Origin: an uncultured Lachnoclostridium sp.
GTDB taxonomy: Bacteria; Bacillota; Clostridia; Lachnospirales; Lachnospiraceae
Reading direction: 5' to 3'
NCBI GenBank assembly: GCA_944376715.1
Contig: CALWDO010000035.1
Location: 1-32,125, forward strand
DNA length: 32,125 nucleotides
Shown: in pieces, positions 23,504-31,213 of the stretch
How the letters are laid out: every line of letters begins with the position of its first letter
How positions within the stretch are numbered: the first letter of the stretch is position 1
Translations under genes and position numbers: made by a program
Notes under the pieces: model-generated
Told to the model about the DNA's origin: nothing
The model's input: the letters and a program-made list of their open reading frames with translations, nothing else
Databases searched by the model: none

Positions 23504-24721
23504 CTAAAAAGCCGCCTCGTCTGTAACGGCTCTGTGAGCCCTTGCTTTGTCTATGCTTTCCTTTACCGTCAAAGCCGCCAGAAGCATCACCGGGAAAACG
23601 ATCGCAGCCAGGATACCTGCCCGCAGATCATCGCCCAGCCACCCGGACACCTGACCTGCCACCGTAGGCCCAAGAGAGCATCCCACATCTCCTCCCAGAG
23701 CTAACAGGGCAAACAGGGCCGTGCCGCCGCGTTTCATAGTGGCGGAAGCGATACTGAATGTTCCCGGCCACATGATACCTACCGACAGACCGCAGAGCGC
23801 GCATCCCGCCAGTCCCAGAGACGGGATCGGGCTGAACGCGATCAGCAGATAAGAAATAACGCAGAGTATCCCGCTCCATTTCATGAAATGCTCCAGATTG
23901 ATCTGATCGCCCTTTTTCCCATAAAATGCACGTCCGATCCCCATCATAACCGCGAACATCATCGGCCCCGCCAGGTCGCCGGCTGTTTTACTGAGTCCGA
24001 GGCTGCTTTCTGCCAGAGTGGACGCCCACTGGCTGACCGCCTGTTCGCTGGCTCCGGCGCAGACCATCATGACCAGCAGTCCCCAGAACATCTTCATAGA
24101 GACCAATTGTTTTAAAGGAATGCCTTTTTCTCCCTCTTCCATCAAAGGCGCAATCGGCACCTTTGTAAAAACAACTGCATTTGCCAGCGGAATCAATGCC
24201 CATACAGCCGCCAGAACCGGCCAGTTTTCGATCCCTGCGACGCGGAAGAATACGGTGGAGATCAGGACGACGCCCACACATCCCCAGCAGTAAAAAGAAT
24301 GAAGCAGGCTCATGGCCTTCTCCTTATTGTCCGACGGACAGGATTCCATCACCGGGCTTACCAGGACTTCCAAAAGTCCTCCTCCCGCGGCGTAGACGAT
24401 TACCGATATCAGGAGTCCCGTGAAAGGATCCCCGAATACACCGGGAAGAACCGTCAGGAACAGAAGTCCTGCCGCCGACAGCACATGCGCCAGCACCATG
24501 GACGCGCGATACCCGATCCGGTCCACGAACCCCACCGACAGCAGGTCCACCAGCAGCTGAAGTCCGAAATTAAACGTGATCAGCAGCGTAATCTTCTCCA
24601 TCGGGATCCCATAACTCTCATGGAACGTGAGAAACAACAGCGGCGCGAAATTATTGACAACCGCCTGTACGATATATCCTGTAAAACAGGCATAAATTGT
24701 TTTCTGATATGGATTTTTCAT
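23504..24721 (-). CDS. major facilitator superfamily transporter
   Basis: 405-residue transporter with about twelve hydrophobic segments. The first loop region reads LLSVGFVDRIGYRASMV, close to the MFS motif between helices 2 and 3. GGGLLEVLVSPVMESCPSD and the second-half GLSVGIMWPGTFSIAS resemble the sugar-transporting FucP-like branch, but the substrate cannot be called. I start at 24721, five bases after GGAGGAG, not at the longer frame. It is divergent from an AraC-type regulator, the likely controller, and convergent with the PPC gene. Confidence 0.85.
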   Translation of the reverse strand: MKNPYQKTIYACFTGYIVQAVVNNFAPLLFLTFHESYGIPMEKITLLITFNFGLQLLVDLLSVGFVDRIGYRASMVLAHVLSAAGLLFLTVLPGVFGDPFTGLLISVIVYAAGGGLLEVLVSPVMESCPSDNKEKAMSLLHSFYCWGCVGVVLISTVFFRVAGIENWPVLAAVWALIPLANAVVFTKVPIAPLMEEGEKGIPLKQLVSMKMFWGLLVMMVCAGASEQAVSQWASTLAESSLGLSKTAGDLAGPMMFAVMMGIGRAFYGKKGDQINLEHFMKWSGILCVISYLLIAFSPIPSLGLAGCALCGLSVGIMWPGTFSIASATMKRGGTALFALLALGGDVGCSLGPTVAGQVSGWLGDDLRAGILAAIVFPVMLLAALTVKESIDKARAHRAVTDEAAF

Positions 24722-24745
24722 TTTTCTCCTCCTTACATGACTTTT

Positions 24746-24789
24746 GCATTTTATCACGTTTTTGAGGAGAAATCTCTGTATTTTATCGC
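24746..24789. promoter_or_regulatory. direct repeat between the MFS and AraC genes
   Basis: GCATTTTATCAC (24746-24757) and GTATTTTATCGC (24778-24789) match at 10 of 12 positions and start 32 bases apart, about three helical turns. AraC-type regulators usually bind direct repeats on one face of the DNA. The divergent genes suggest the regulator binds here, but this is inference. Confidence 0.4.
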
Positions 24790-24839
24790 AGATTTATTAT
24801 ACAATATCACAAGATCAGTGTACAAAGAGGGATGCGATC

Positions 24840-25772
24840 ATGAAATTTAAAAAACTTGAAACAGACGAGACACTAAGAGAGTTAAAATCTCACGGAAGCA
24901 GCCGTTTTCCTTTTCAGTATTATCTGGATGATTTCAGCCTTTATGAAAATCACTGGGAGGACTGGCACTGGCACAATGAACTGGAATTTGCCTCCGTGTC
25001 TTCCGGATGCGTAGATTGTCTGGTCAGACAGCAGCGGGTCACACTCCATCCGGGAGAAGGAATCTTTATCAACAGCGGAGTCATACACCGTTTCGAATCC
25101 AATGAGAACGGCAGGATGCCCAATATCCTGTTCGCTCCGGATTTTCTTGCTCCCAGAGGCAGTCTCATCTATGAAAAATATGTGGAACCAGTGATCACGT
25201 CTTCCTGTGAGTACCTGGTCCTCCGACAGGCCGAGCCCTGGCACCGGGAACTTTTAAATACACTCTATCAGACCTATGCCGCACTGGAACAGACAGATAT
25301 GCAGGAATACACTGTCTTTCAGCATATTCTTCAGCTGTGGCGCAGCCTTTTTCAAAATACAGACCACTGTCTGACGCCGAAAGAATCGCGGGGGAATACC
25401 CTTCAGCAGGCGCGTCTGCAGCTCATGATGCAGTATATCCATGAACATTTCGCGGCGAAGATCACCCTTGAAGAGATCGCAAACGCCGCCTCTGTCAGCA
25501 AAAGTGAAGCTCTGCACTGTTTCCATACCGGAATCGGGACGACGCCCATAGCATATCTGATTCAATACCGGCTGAACCGCGCCGCCGGGCAGCTGCTCTC
25601 CACTACCGCGTCTGTTTCTTCCATCGCGATGGAATCCGGCATGGACAATGTGGGATATTTCTGCCGGAAATTCCGACAAGAATACGGCATGACCCCGTCT
25701 GAATACAGAAAAAACGGAGTCCCCCGGCAAAACCGGAAGACTCCGTCCGAAAACAGTCTGCCTATCGGATAA
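24840..25772 (+). CDS. AraC family transcriptional regulator
   Basis: 310-residue regulator. The N-terminal part (residues about 25-100) is a cupin-like ligand domain with WHWHNELEFASVSSG and HPGEGIFINSGVIHRFE. The C-terminal 100 residues form the double helix-turn-helix: HFAAKITLEEIANAASVSKS, then MESGMDNVGYFCRKFRQEYG and MTPSEYRK. I start at 24840 after GAGGGA; the longer frame lacks a site. It is divergent from the MFS gene, which it probably controls in response to a sugar or similar ligand. Its last codons overlap the end of the convergent flavoprotein gene by 11 bases and carry that gene's terminator. Confidence 0.9.
   Translation: MKFKKLETDETLRELKSHGSSRFPFQYYLDDFSLYENHWEDWHWHNELEFASVSSGCVDCLVRQQRVTLHPGEGIFINSGVIHRFESNENGRMPNILFAPDFLAPRGSLIYEKYVEPVITSSCEYLVLRQAEPWHRELLNTLYQTYAALEQTDMQEYTVFQHILQLWRSLFQNTDHCLTPKESRGNTLQQARLQLMMQYIHEHFAAKITLEEIANAASVSKSEALHCFHTGIGTTPIAYLIQYRLNRAAGQLLSTTASVSSIAMESGMDNVGYFCRKFRQEYGMTPSEYRKNGVPRQNRKTPSENSLPIG
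25709..25745 (-). terminator. terminator of the flavoprotein gene, inside araC-type CDS
   Basis: On the minus strand CGGAGTC (25745-25739) pairs with GACTCCG (25721-25715), with CCGG/CCGG-like inner pairing, followed by six T (25714-25709). It begins 17 bases past the flavoprotein stop and lies wholly within the 3' coding part of the regulator gene. Confidence 0.85.
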
Positions 25773-26382
25773 AATTCATCCTCTCGCTCCGCTCTGTCTC
25801 AGGGAGAGGAATCCCGGCCGCTTTTCCGGCCTCGAAACATTTCAGCATCCAGGCCATGTTGTGAGCCAGATTTCGCATGGTCTGAAGGCCTTCCGTGTCA
25901 AGCGCGGCTTCTCCCTCCACGCATCCGTATACCTGGTTCCAGTAAGTGGATCCCACTACGGGCATCCGGCTGATCCCAAAATATTTATTCAGCGCGTCAA
26001 AAGATGCGCTCGTTCCTCCCCTTCGGGCCACTGCCACAGCGGCGCCGGGCTTAAATGCAAACGCTTGTCCGCTGCTGTAAAACGCCCGGTCCAAAAAAGA
26101 AAGGATCCGGCCGCTGGGATGCGCGTAATATACCGGCGTACCGAATACAAATCCGTCCGCTTCTTTCGCTTTCGCTATAAACTCATTGACTTTATCATCA
26201 TCAAAAACGCAGCCTTTGTCTGAACATTTCCCGCAGCCGATACAGTCGCGGACAGACGCGCCTCCGATCTGGAAGATCTCGTACTCAATCCCCTCCTTTT
26301 CCAATGCCTTACCCACTTCCAAAAGAGAAAGATATGTATTTCCCTTCTGATGAGCGCTTCCATTCAGCATCAATACTTTCAT
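25762..26382 (-). CDS. flavodoxin-family oxidoreductase, iron-sulfur flavoprotein-like
   Basis: 206-residue NADPH-dependent FMN reductase-type protein. The FMN phosphate loop is LNGSAHQKGNTYL at residues about 6-18. A tight cysteine cluster DCIGCGKCSDKGC (CX2CX2CX4C) near residues 46-58 fits the 4Fe-4S site of archaeal and clostridial iron-sulfur flavoproteins. GTPVYYAHPSGRILSFLDRAFY is the flavin-binding segment. It probably moves electrons in the cytoplasm; the partner is unknown. The second ATG (26382) is favoured because AAAGGAGA lies 6 bases before it, while the first ATG abuts that site. Confidence 0.87.
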   Translation of the reverse strand: MKVLMLNGSAHQKGNTYLSLLEVGKALEKEGIEYEIFQIGGASVRDCIGCGKCSDKGCVFDDDKVNEFIAKAKEADGFVFGTPVYYAHPSGRILSFLDRAFYSSGQAFAFKPGAAVAVARRGGTSASFDALNKYFGISRMPVVGSTYWNQVYGCVEGEAALDTEGLQTMRNLAHNMAWMLKCFEAGKAAGIPLPETERSERMNFIR

Positions 26383-26413
26383 TTTCATTCTCCTTTCTCA
26401 TTTTCCATATATT

Positions 26414-26442
26414 ATCATATAGTCATCTTACCGAAAAATCAA
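26414..26442 (-). promoter_or_regulatory. promoter of the flavoprotein gene
   Basis: On the minus strand TTGATT (26442-26437) and TATGAT (26419-26414) are spaced by 17 bases, just past the DUF554 gene stop. Confidence 0.6.
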
Positions 26443-26445
26443 CTG

Positions 26446-27168
26446 TCAGACCGCCGGCAGAAACGCCGCCAGCACAGCCAGCACCAGCGCCGGAAGCATA
26501 TTGGCCACCCGCACCTTCTTTCCCCAGATCAAATTCAGACCCACGCAGAAGATCAGGATAGAGCCGATCATAGACAGATTGAACAGCGCCGTCTCTGTCA
26601 TCACCGGCCTCAGCAGTCTTGCCAGCACAGTCATGATACCCTCAAAGACCGCCACCGGAACTGCGGAGAAGACGCAGCCGATTCCCATGGAGCAGGTCAT
26701 CACCAGAACTATGATCAGATCCAGGATCGCTTTTGTGGCAAGCACCGAATAATCACCGTAGATTCCATCCTGAATCGCTCCGACCACCGCCATGGCTCCG
26801 ATACAGACTGTCAGCGACGCAGTCACAAATCCTTCCACAAACTGTTTGTCCTTTCCATTTCCGGTCTTATATTTGAGCCATTCTCCAAATCTTTCAAAGG
26901 CTCCTTCTATATTAATCATTTCCCCTGTCAGGGCTCCCAGCACCAGACAGGCGACAATCAGCATGGAGCCCCCGCTGCTTAAGGTTCCGTCTTCAATACT
27001 CAACATTCCTTCCATAGCCCCGGCGATTCCGATAAAAAGGACGCTTATTCCACATGCCATATTCACGCCGTCCTGATACCTTTCAGAAAAATATCCTCCT
27101 AAAAAACGCCCCGCCAGACCTCCCGCAACAATGCCGGCGATGTTGATCACCGTACCCAAACCTATCAC
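26446..27168 (-). CDS. DUF554 family membrane protein (YdfK-like)
   Basis: 240-residue membrane protein with about seven hydrophobic segments and the DUF554 opening GLGTVINIAGIVAGGLAG. FVTASLTVCIGAMAVVGAIQDG is the most conserved family stretch. No biochemical role is established. The start is a GTG at 27168, with GAGAGGA about 11 bases upstream, a weak site. It follows the diguanylate cyclase gene by 20 bases and is probably co-transcribed with it. Confidence 0.85.
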   Translation of the reverse strand: MIGLGTVINIAGIVAGGLAGRFLGGYFSERYQDGVNMACGISVLFIGIAGAMEGMLSIEDGTLSSGGSMLIVACLVLGALTGEMINIEGAFERFGEWLKYKTGNGKDKQFVEGFVTASLTVCIGAMAVVGAIQDGIYGDYSVLATKAILDLIIVLVMTCSMGIGCVFSAVPVAVFEGIMTVLARLLRPVMTETALFNLSMIGSILIFCVGLNLIWGKKVRVANMLPALVLAVLAAFLPAV

Positions 27169-27188
27169 TTACTTTCATCCTCTCTGTT

Positions 27189-29054
27189 TTATCTGTCTCT
27201 TTTTCTCCTGTCATGGATGTCCTGCTCATAATACGCTTTCTTTGCGGCATACATTTTTTTCTCTGCACTTTTGATCAATGCGTCAACAGAAATGCAGGCT
27301 TCTTCCCACTGAAGTCCCATGGAAACATGTATTTCCTTCTTTTCCAGATTTTCCATAAAATCTTTTCCCATTTGATTGCAGGTCTCCCGATCCATATTCT
27401 GAATGAACACCACAAACTCATCTCCCCCGATACGATAAGCATGCTCATTCCCAAAAATCATTCTGATCTGATCCGATACTTTTTTCAGCATCTCATCCCC
27501 GGCATCATGTCCTCTTCTATTATTCAATTCATGAAGCCCGTTTACATCAATATAAACACATGCGAGCGGCGTCTCCACTTTTTTCTCCTCATAGAGTTTC
27601 TTGTCCTGCTCATAACGGTTTCGATTATACAATCCAAGAAGCGTGTCTTTCTCTCCTTGTTCCTTTATGGATCGATATGACTGCAGATTCTGGCAAAACA
27701 TGCCAAAACTAAACTCTACGCTCTTTAGCAGGGGCAGAGCGGCACGTTTGCCTGAAAGTCCATATCCCGCGAGGATTCCGCAGAACTCGCCACTCATATT
27801 TTTTATGGGAACTGCCGATAAACTCTTTATTTCAAACTGAGTATTCCCTTGTGCAAAATACTGTCTGAAAAAACGAACGCTCTCTTTTTGCACTTCCGGA
27901 TCCCATCTCATATCCTGCCCGCTCTCCATCCATTGAATCGAGTGAGATTCCCCCTCAGGCTCCCAGAACCATAAAACGACCATCCGCGCCGAGATCATAC
28001 GGCCGATCTTTTCCAACGCCGAAGTAATATTCTCTTTTTTCTCATGGGCATTGAATAAAAGCTTTTCTACATCATATATGTAATTAACCGTATCCAGCTG
28101 CCTCTGCTTTTCTCCTGTTTCTTTTTTCACAAACCGGAACATCCACAAAAAATACAATATAAAACAGACTGCCTCCGACAGCAGAAACAGGTTTAATACC
28201 TTCCGAATCGCTTTCGCTCCGGAAAACACCACATCTTCCGGCACTGACAACGCCACCCGCCAGTCATTGATGTTCAGCGGTTCAAAATAGAAATATAATC
28301 GTTCGCCGATCGTCTCCGACACGAACACCACATATCCTGTCTCTCCGTTGGTTAACCCCTGCTTCAACTGCTCATGGTTATACCCCGGCGCCATCTTCCG
28401 CTCACCTAACGCCCAAATATTTCCGCCGGCCTCATTATGCCAGGTATCTACCAAAAAATCTCCCGTCTCTCCTTCTATCATATAGATCGCCGCTTCCCCT
28501 CCATACGGTTCCGCTTTCATCTCATCCGGCAAGTCTCCAAGTATAATCACTCCGTACAACATGGCCGCCACTTCTTCATCTTTTATCACCGGAACATAAT
28601 GCCTTACAATATAGGTCTCCCTGTCCAGTATATCTGTTTCCCGTTTACTGATATGAACTCCTTTTGCGGCTTCCTCCTCAAAGGACAGCACCCCTGCCGC
28701 ATCGATCTGTTCTCCCCGGGAAAGCACAGTATCGTCAGGCAAGAGCAGTTCCAAACGAGAAATTATACCGCTGCCGCTATACGAATTCAGGATCTTGAAG
28801 ACCTCCGGAGAAGCTTCCATATTGTACCCGGAAAGTATCGCAGCCAGCAATTCCAACTGCTGACGGTCATTTTCGGCTTCTGTTTCTATATCTTTCGCCA
28901 AAGCGTCTGTCTCCTGGTACAGACGCTCAAAGCTTTGCTCCTCTTCCATATGATTAATTCGATCCGAGATAATCAACGAAGCCGCCGCTATCCCTATGAT
29001 CAGCAGCCCTGTGACAAATAGAGATCTTCGCCAGTACAATCTTTTATCTTCCAT
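27189..29054 (-). CDS. membrane diguanylate cyclase (GGDEF) with extracellular sensor
   Basis: 621-residue c-di-GMP synthase. A first membrane helix (residues about 13-33) is followed by an extracellular dCache-like sensor region up to about 278 and a second helix at about 281-305. A GAF-like segment (about 340-460) comes next. The C-terminal GGDEF domain has an intact YRIGGDEFVVF near 538-548, so the catalytic site looks active. The residues that form the inhibitory I-site (RxxD five residues upstream) are replaced, so product inhibition may be absent. I start at 29054 after GGGGGA. Upstream is an extended -10 TGTTATAAT (minus strand, 29093-29085). It probably turns an outside signal into c-di-GMP and perhaps adhesion or motility changes. 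Confidence 0.9.
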   Translation of the reverse strand: MEDKRLYWRRSLFVTGLLIIGIAAASLIISDRINHMEEEQSFERLYQETDALAKDIETEAENDRQQLELLAAILSGYNMEASPEVFKILNSYSGSGIISRLELLLPDDTVLSRGEQIDAAGVLSFEEEAAKGVHISKRETDILDRETYIVRHYVPVIKDEEVAAMLYGVIILGDLPDEMKAEPYGGEAAIYMIEGETGDFLVDTWHNEAGGNIWALGERKMAPGYNHEQLKQGLTNGETGYVVFVSETIGERLYFYFEPLNINDWRVALSVPEDVVFSGAKAIRKVLNLFLLSEAVCFILYFLWMFRFVKKETGEKQRQLDTVNYIYDVEKLLFNAHEKKENITSALEKIGRMISARMVVLWFWEPEGESHSIQWMESGQDMRWDPEVQKESVRFFRQYFAQGNTQFEIKSLSAVPIKNMSGEFCGILAGYGLSGKRAALPLLKSVEFSFGMFCQNLQSYRSIKEQGEKDTLLGLYNRNRYEQDKKLYEEKKVETPLACVYIDVNGLHELNNRRGHDAGDEMLKKVSDQIRMIFGNEHAYRIGGDEFVVFIQNMDRETCNQMGKDFMENLEKKEIHVSMGLQWEEACISVDALIKSAEKKMYAAKKAYYEQDIHDRRKRDR

Positions 29055-29101
29055 CTTTTCCCCCATGTCCACAAATATAAATTCATTATAACATAAACAA
29101 C

Positions 29102-29137
29102 CCCGGAGATGTGATCTTTCATACATCTCCAGGGCGC
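29102..29137 (-). terminator. terminator of the lipoprotein gene
   Basis: On the minus strand GGAGATGT and ACATCTCC flank a 10-base loop, extended by CCC/GGG pairing, and are followed by TTGTTTATG. The U-tract is weak. It lies about 31 bases past the lipoprotein stop and just upstream of the cyclase promoter. Confidence 0.6.
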
Positions 29138-29167
29138 AATGGATTTCTTTCCTTATTTATTTTCGCT

Positions 29168-29890
29168 TCAGATCTCAAACAATACGACCCGGGTCACTTC
29201 CCCTTGGTCATCCTGCCAGATCATACATCCCCGGCCTTCCGTAATATCCGCCGGCGCTACAATATTCCGGGTACGATACGGCTGAATATCCACATCTTCC
29301 GGGATCATATACGTCGCCCCATCTGTAGCCTCCAGCGCATAGTAGCCATCTATCAATTCCACATCCTTTGCCGCCACCGCATATAAAGGCGCTTTGCCGT
29401 CCTCCGGAATATTGGCCACTACCACATACGGCGTTGTCTGCGGCGGGATCGACATGGTCATAACCGGTCCCAGATACGCTTCAAAATATCCTTCCTGCAC
29501 GTCCGATATCTGCATCGGCAGACCCGTCTGCGCATCTACGATCTTGGTGTTTTCCGGATCAATAGTAAGGATCACATCTCCTGTGGAGGAATTCTCCGAC
29601 TGGTTATCTACCGTGATCGTATCCTCTCCTACTTCCTGGATCGTGCCGTAGATCCGGACCGGCGTATCGCTCACCGCTTCTCCCTGGTCTGCGCTGTCGT
29701 CAGACGGATGAGTCTCATCCGTCCCGCTTTCTGCTTCCTGACCCTCGCCTGCTCCCGCATCCGCCGAATCCTGCGTCTTTTCTGTCTCCTGCGTCTGCTG
29801 ACTTTCTTCCGCCGTATTTCCCGAACAACCGCCGGCCAATGACAGAGCGGCGGTCAGTCCCAAAATCCACATGATCTTTTTAAATCTCAT
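29168..29890 (-). CDS. lipoprotein with copper-amine-oxidase-associated domain
   Basis: 240-residue lipoprotein. The signal peptide ends with the lipobox LAGGC, and a Gln/Glu/Asp/Ser-rich linker runs to about residue 75. The folded part has RIYGTIQEVGEDTITVDNQ, KIVDAQTGLPMQISDVQEG and GPVMTMSIPPQTTPYVVV. Similar stretches occur in clostridial surface proteins that also carry a copper amine oxidase N-terminal domain; that extra domain is missing here. The function is unknown, probably extracytoplasmic binding. The start at 29890 follows AAAGGAGGA; the frame to 29917 has no site. Confidence 0.75.
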   Translation of the reverse strand: MRFKKIMWILGLTAALSLAGGCSGNTAEESQQTQETEKTQDSADAGAGEGQEAESGTDETHPSDDSADQGEAVSDTPVRIYGTIQEVGEDTITVDNQSENSSTGDVILTIDPENTKIVDAQTGLPMQISDVQEGYFEAYLGPVMTMSIPPQTTPYVVVANIPEDGKAPLYAVAAKDVELIDGYYALEATDGATYMIPEDVDIQPYRTRNIVAPADITEGRGCMIWQDDQGEVTRVVLFEI

Positions 29891-29917
29891 GATATTTCCT
29901 CCTTTCAGATTCTCCAT

Positions 29918-29946
29918 ATTCTATCAAATGATATCTGTATTGTCCA
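29918..29946 (-). promoter_or_regulatory. promoter of the lipoprotein gene
   Basis: On the minus strand TGGACA (29946-29941) and TAGAAT (29923-29918), each 5 of 6, are spaced by 17 bases. ATTGT/ACAAT arms surround the -35 box, a possible operator. Confidence 0.65.
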
Positions 29947-30076
29947 GTGAACAATCTTTGAAGTCTGAAGCCGCCTGTGGCGACGTTCTGACAATCCCTT
30001 CCAGGTTCACCGGCGTATCCATATAAGAAGGATTCCACTGTTTCAGGATTTCTATTATGTATTGTTCTGGGAGATT
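29924..30076 (-). other. open extension after the XRE regulator stop
   Basis: In the same frame as the XRE regulator, the 50 codons after its TAG stop are open to TGA at 29926-29924 and read like protein (for example EILKQWNPSYMDTPVNLEGI). An ATG at 30022 would give a 32-residue peptide (MDTPVNLEGIVRTSP...), but its ribosome-binding site is poor. It may be a remnant of a longer protein, a small gene, or chance. I do not call it a gene. Confidence 0.3.
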
Positions 30077-31123
30077 CTAAGAATATTTTTTTACCAGTTC
30101 CCTGAAATCATCTCTGTCCCGCAGAAATGCGAATTCCTCTTCTCTTTCCATAGACATAAGAAGGTTTTTCCCCATTTGTTTCCATACAGACGTATCCCCG
30201 TCTTTCATCTCAGCGTGGACAAATAAAATGGATTTTCGGATGTCTTCCGCATCCTCCAGCGATTCCAGCATCTTCTTCAGGAGCTTTATACTGCGGTCTG
30301 CGTCTTTTTCTCCCATGGCGACTGTAAAGGCGGTTATATGCGTAAAATACTCCCATCCATAGATTTCCATAATCTTACCGCTGTACTCGGCCAGCTTCCA
30401 GGCACGGTCCGTATCTCCCTCTTTTACTGCCGCATCTGCAAGCAGGTTCAGCTGAAGATTTGCCTTCTGCAGGGAAGCGCTTACGCTCTGTTCCAGGAGC
30501 CTTGCCGCCTCTTTATATTCCTTCTGTTTCATCAATATGGAAATCTGCAGCTGACATTTGTCCATGGCATTCTCTTCCGGCAGGCAGTCGATCAGGTTTT
30601 GCGCCTTCTCATATTCTCCCTCCTGAATATACATGGAGGCAAGTGCATATCTGGCATAATCGGCAGCTCTCACATCGTCACACTCCGCAGCCTGTCTGTA
30701 CAGCTCCGCCGCATATACGGAGTTCTCCCTGATCTCCTCCGCTGTATTCGCTGTTATGATGGAGATTCCTCTCAGCATAGTGCCCATCTGATACAGCAGT
30801 TCTCCATTGGAAGGATATTCTTTCACAATTTCTCTGATCCTCTCCCTGGCCGATCCCGCGCCTTCCCTCCAGGCAAGCTTCGTCACCTCGTTTATATACC
30901 CGGCGACGTCCTCCTTTGTAAGTTCTTCGCGGAAACACAGAAGCGTATTCAGATCCGTTCTTAAAAGCCGTGCCAGCGGCGCCAGCAGAGACACATCCGG
31001 ATAAGTCGCTCCGCTCTCCCATTTATTCACCGCCGGCGCAGTCACGCCAAGCCGGTCCGCCACCTGTTCCTGAGTAAGTCCATACTCCCGCCGCTTCTGA
31101 CGGATTATATCTTTCATCTGCAT
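30077..31123 (-). CDS. XRE-type regulator with helical-repeat C-terminus
   Basis: 348-residue regulator. Residues about 3-60 are a Cro/CI-type helix-turn-helix (REYGLTQEQVADRLGVTAPAVNKWESG). The rest is mostly amphipathic helices with TPR-like spacing (AAELYRQAAECDDVRAADYARYALASMY; YEKAQNLIDCLPEENAMDKC). In related proteins such regions bind signal peptides or partners. I start at 31123, eight bases after AAAGGGG. A TACAAT box lies upstream of the start. The target genes are unknown; the adjacent cut-off gene and the lipoprotein downstream are candidates. Confidence 0.85.
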   Translation of the reverse strand: MQMKDIIRQKRREYGLTQEQVADRLGVTAPAVNKWESGATYPDVSLLAPLARLLRTDLNTLLCFREELTKEDVAGYINEVTKLAWREGAGSARERIREIVKEYPSNGELLYQMGTMLRGISIITANTAEEIRENSVYAAELYRQAAECDDVRAADYARYALASMYIQEGEYEKAQNLIDCLPEENAMDKCQLQISILMKQKEYKEAARLLEQSVSASLQKANLQLNLLADAAVKEGDTDRAWKLAEYSGKIMEIYGWEYFTHITAFTVAMGEKDADRSIKLLKKMLESLEDAEDIRKSILFVHAEMKDGDTSVWKQMGKNLLMSMEREEEFAFLRDRDDFRELVKKYS

Positions 31124-31213
31124 CTTCAGCACCCCTTTCATTTTTTATTATTGTAGCAGATGTATATGAAGCCGGATACTGAACGGATGTTAAATTACGG
31201 GACATTTTTTTAA

